From: Reinekea sp. G2M2-21
GTDB lineage: Bacteria > Pseudomonadota > Gammaproteobacteria > Pseudomonadales > Natronospirillaceae
Assembly (NCBI RefSeq): GCF_015687175.1
Contig: NZ_JADPQG010000011.1
Span: forward strand, 1 to 64,000
Length of the DNA stretch: 64,000 nt
Direction of reading: 5' to 3'
The notes under the pieces were generated by a model. The model made no database searches. It saw nothing but the letters and a program-made list of their open reading frames with translations, and was not told where the DNA came from. Both the position numbers and the translations under genes were made by a program. Shown here piece after piece: positions 61,509-64,000 of this stretch (position 1 is the stretch's first letter; each line of letters opens with the position of its first letter).

Positions 61509-62466
61509 GCGTATGGAAGAAGACGATTGCCCCAAATGTAAACCCGGTCTACCGGCGTGGATGGCAACATTTTCGGATTTAATGGCACTGCTGATGTGCT
61601 TTTTCGTGTTGTTGCTGTCTTTCTCGGAAATGGATGCGTTGAAATTCAAACGTCTGGCGGGCTCCATGCGTAATGCCTTTGGCGTGCAAACGGAAATCAA
61701 TGTGAATGATGTGCCAAAAGGCACCAGCATCATTACCCAAGAATTCAGCCCGTCACGACCAGAACCCACTCCGTTAAATGTGGTCCGGCAGGATACGGTG
61801 GACGATTTAAAAGACTCCCTGGAAATCTTGTGTCAGGACACCTTCACTATGCAGGAAGACGCTCAAGGCGACACCGGCCAGTTAACCCGGCAGATCGTTG
61901 TGCCCGATGACGCCCTGCAGAAAGAGGTTCAGGAAGAAGCCGAACGCATTGCACAAGCGCTGGCTGATGAAATCGCGGAAGGTATGCTACAGATCGAAAC
62001 CGTTAATGAAACCATCATTATTCGCGTGAAAGAGCAGAGTTTCGGCGCCGGGACCGACTATGTCGCAGACGACTTTCTACCCGTGTTGGATAAGGTACGC
62101 AATTTACTGGTATCGACTCCTGGTGATATCTTTGTGGAAGGCCATACCGATGACCTGCCCATATCAACCCCCCGGTTCCGCAATAACTGGTTGCTCAGTG
62201 CTTCCCGTGCTTTGGCCGTGGCTGAATACCTGTTTATTGCACCAGAAATGGATGAAAACCGCTTTACCATTGTCGGCCATGGCTCCAGTAAGCCCATTGC
62301 CAGCAACGATACTCCCGAAGGCCGCGCCCAAAACCGACGAGTCGAGATCATCATTAAGAAAGATAATCCGGACTTCGAGGGTATTCCCTCTGACGAAAGA
62401 CCAGTAGAAACAGTCGACCCTGGCGATCCGAGCCTGTTTGGGTTGGATCCAGAGGAAATTTTTTAA
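61501..62466 (+). CDS. pomB: Flagellar stator protein, MotB/PomB family
   Basis: 321 aa from GTG 61501, overlapping pomA by 8 bp; an ATG at 61513 is the alternative. The single membrane helix contains the ion-binding Asp (TFSDLMALLMCFFVLLLSF, D26). Periplasmic OmpA-like peptidoglycan-binding domain follows: DIFVEGHTDDLPISTPRFRNNWLLSASRALAVAEYLF and GRAQNRRVEIIIKKD. CPKC near residue 10-13 is frequent in PomB/LafU types. Confidence 0.92.
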   Translation: MAERMEEDDCPKCKPGLPAWMATFSDLMALLMCFFVLLLSFSEMDALKFKRLAGSMRNAFGVQTEINVNDVPKGTSIITQEFSPSRPEPTPLNVVRQDTVDDLKDSLEILCQDTFTMQEDAQGDTGQLTRQIVVPDDALQKEVQEEAERIAQALADEIAEGMLQIETVNETIIIRVKEQSFGAGTDYVADDFLPVLDKVRNLLVSTPGDIFVEGHTDDLPISTPRFRNNWLLSASRALAVAEYLFIAPEMDENRFTIVGHGSSKPIASNDTPEGRAQNRRVEIIIKKDNPDFEGIPSDERPVETVDPGDPSLFGLDPEEIF

Positions 62467-63266
62467 CAACGGCCATCTTGAGCGACAAGGTGTCCAGACA
62501 GCCGCGATGCCGTCGCTTGACGGCATCGTTCTATCAGCAAAAATTTCCGATGAAAGCAGGCAATAAGCGGATAGCAACTGCTTAAGCATCGCTTAGGCAT
62601 TGAATGTAGGTTTCAAAATGATCTCGACTTGGCTTAACCGTGCGTTATTAGTCGTTATGGACCAAACCCGCCCGATGATTCGGTCTTGGTTTTAGAAGTA
62701 TTGACCGTTAATCCAGAGTCACCGACTAAAACGAATGAATTCGCATTTTCCGCTGATTACACTAAGCAGTAGTTGAGAGGCAATAGGAGTTATTCTTATT
62801 AATCTGATAGCAGACGTTTTTCAGTCTTCGGATATAGGCCGAAACTTCAGATCAGTGAATGCAATGGGTTCATCACAGTATTGTTCGATCACTAATCATT
62901 GGAAACTGATGCGTAGTTCGGCATTTATGCTGAAATTATCCGAAAGTAGTGATCCATATTTCAGATAACGCATTAGTTAGGGCGCGATTTTCGCTGTTTC
63001 ATACTTATCAAGTTCTCCTTCGACTTTCACTCTAAATATGGCATAGTTTTAAGCTGCTTTAATTAGTTGGTTTACTCAAAGATCATTAACTCTTCTTATT
63101 TAATGAAGGAATCGCATGTCATTAATTCAATCGAAAGTTAACGTTGTATTTGATAGCGAAGAGGTGGCTGGGACTGAAGTAACCAGCGGTGATTCCTAAA
63201 TTTCAACTACATGTCCAGATGTTTATGCGAACCAAAATACTTTTACTTAAATACTTAGTTCTTTCA
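62467..63266. other. Spacer after the stator genes
   Basis: A perfect 9-bp hairpin GATGCCGTC-gctt-GACGGCATC (62506-62527) lacks a good T run but may end pomAB transcription. Only one short frame (63116-63199) is worth naming. Confidence 0.5.
63116..63199 (+). CDS. Very small ORF with a good ribosome site
   Basis: 27 codons: MSLIQSKVNVVFDSEEVAGT then EVTSGDS. AAGGA lies five bases before the ATG. It could be a leader peptide or a chance frame. Confidence 0.25.
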   Translation: MSLIQSKVNVVFDSEEVAGTEVTSGDS

Positions 63267-63293
63267 ATGAAACACAACGGAGTAGTGACTTTC

Positions 63294-64000
63294 ATGAGGT
63301 CCTTAACTGCAGTCTTGCTGATTTCTATTTCAGTCGCTTATGCCGACATGTCTGCCTGGGTTGTTGATGGTACCCTGAACTCAGTCGTCGCAGATGAAAA
63401 ACACGGTATTTTTTACGGGGGCAGCTTTACAAGCATAGGGCCAGTATCGGGTCCAATGGCGACAACGAAGGATGGCCAGAGAAGAAGGGTCTTCCCTGAG
63501 ATTATTGGAACAGTGCTGGATGCGGTATATGACGGTGACCAATATTTGTATATTGGTGGAGATTTCACCTTATCTTACACAAGTGCCGATATATATAACC
63601 TTGTCCGCTACGACTGGCTCAAAGGTGATTTCGATTACAATTGGCAGCCAAATCCAAACAAACACGTGACTTCATTAGCAGTCAGTGAGCATGGCCTTTT
63701 TGTCGGCGGGTACTACGATCACATTGCCGGTTTAAAAGCCAAGGGCTTTGTTAAGTTTGATACGCACGGCAAGATCGACCGTGTAGTTTATGGTGGGCTT
63801 GATCGAGTAAATAAAGTGCTTCTACATAAAGATGACATCTTGGTTGGTAGTTATGGCACTGATAACAACTCAGATGCACTTTTAGCCTATAAGCAGGATA
63901 CGTTAGGGAGGTCATGGAGCTCTAATATCGAAAGAGCAATTGTTTTTGATATGGCCTTCGTCGAAAACTCACTTTTTTTAATCGGCCCCTCAGAATCACA
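63294..64000 (+). CDS. Secreted beta-propeller-like protein, 3' end beyond window
   Basis: At least 235 codons, open to the edge. Signal peptide MRSLTAVLLISISVAYA (a start at 63267 would add nine residues). The mature part has repeated blade-like units, IFYGGSFTSIG, YLYIGGDFT and GLFVGGYYDHIAG, as in DUF5122/delta-60-repeat propellers. Likely extracellular or periplasmic; function unknown. The frame lacks a stop inside the window. Confidence 0.65.
   Translation, partial: MRSLTAVLLISISVAYADMSAWVVDGTLNSVVADEKHGIFYGGSFTSIGPVSGPMATTKDGQRRRVFPEIIGTVLDAVYDGDQYLYIGGDFTLSYTSADIYNLVRYDWLKGDFDYNWQPNPNKHVTSLAVSEHGLFVGGYYDHIAGLKAKGFVKFDTHGKIDRVVYGGLDRVNKVLLHKDDILVGSYGTDNNSDALLAYKQDTLGRSWSSNIERAIVFDMAFVENSLFLIGPSES

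Overview
The window reads as chromosomal DNA of a free-living, probably marine, gammaproteobacterium. Three things suggest this: a sedentary-type integron with Vibrio-like attC sites, a vibrioferrin-type siderophore locus, and housekeeping blocks of gammaproteobacterial type (xseB-ispA, dxs, PomA/PomB-type stators, RND efflux). An Oceanospirillales/Saccharospirillaceae-like host is my best guess, from gene style only. I saw no rRNA, tRNA or CRISPR array.

Layout. (1) 1-7538 is a chromosomal integron. The integrase gene intI (6522-7538, +) is preceded by a near-perfect CRP site and an attI-like region. Eleven cassettes run leftward on the minus strand, each separated by a recognisable attC, and the array continues past base 1. 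(2) 7.5-13.3 kb holds a VOC protein, katG, a NIPSNAP protein, an acetyltransferase gene split by a 262-bp inverted-repeat element, and a ParD-like/methionine aminopeptidase pair. (3) 14.1-26.1 kb is a complete NIS siderophore locus, pvsABCDE plus the ABC importer pvuBCDE. Each operon has its own Fur box, and no TonB-dependent receptor is present. (4) 26.2-30.7 kb carries a ROK repressor and a domain-permuted GH3 glycosidase with two 14-bp operators. (5) 30.8-31.9 kb has a double-hairpin leader, a small ORF and a RadC-like protein with a scrambled JAMM motif. (6) 32.3-35.6 kb is a second, integrase-less attC array (a CALIN) on the plus strand, cut off by a truncated IS3-family element. (7) 37-45.9 kb is accessory DNA. 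It includes a DUF4157 protein with a candidate ADP-ribosyltransferase tail and a small downstream partner, a LysE exporter, a ricin-like lipoprotein, a leucine-rich-repeat protein, and two decayed genes. (8) 46.2-62.5 kb is mostly core: AraC regulator, metallopeptidase, dxs, RND pump, porin, MazG-like and cyclotransferase genes, ispA, xseB and the flagellar stator. A secreted beta-propeller-like gene runs off the right edge.

How it fits together. The pvs genes make and export the siderophore and the pvu genes import its ferric form, both under Fur. The two attC arrays share an attC subtype, so they were probably filled by the same integrase. A dispersed ~400-bp intergenic repeat family (at least four copies) and two MITE-like elements lie in the spacers, and one MITE sits inside a copy of the repeat. 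The strongest leads for new biology are the DUF4157/ART-like toxin pair, the orphan attC array, the RadC-like module with its structured leader, and the CRP-linked integrase.
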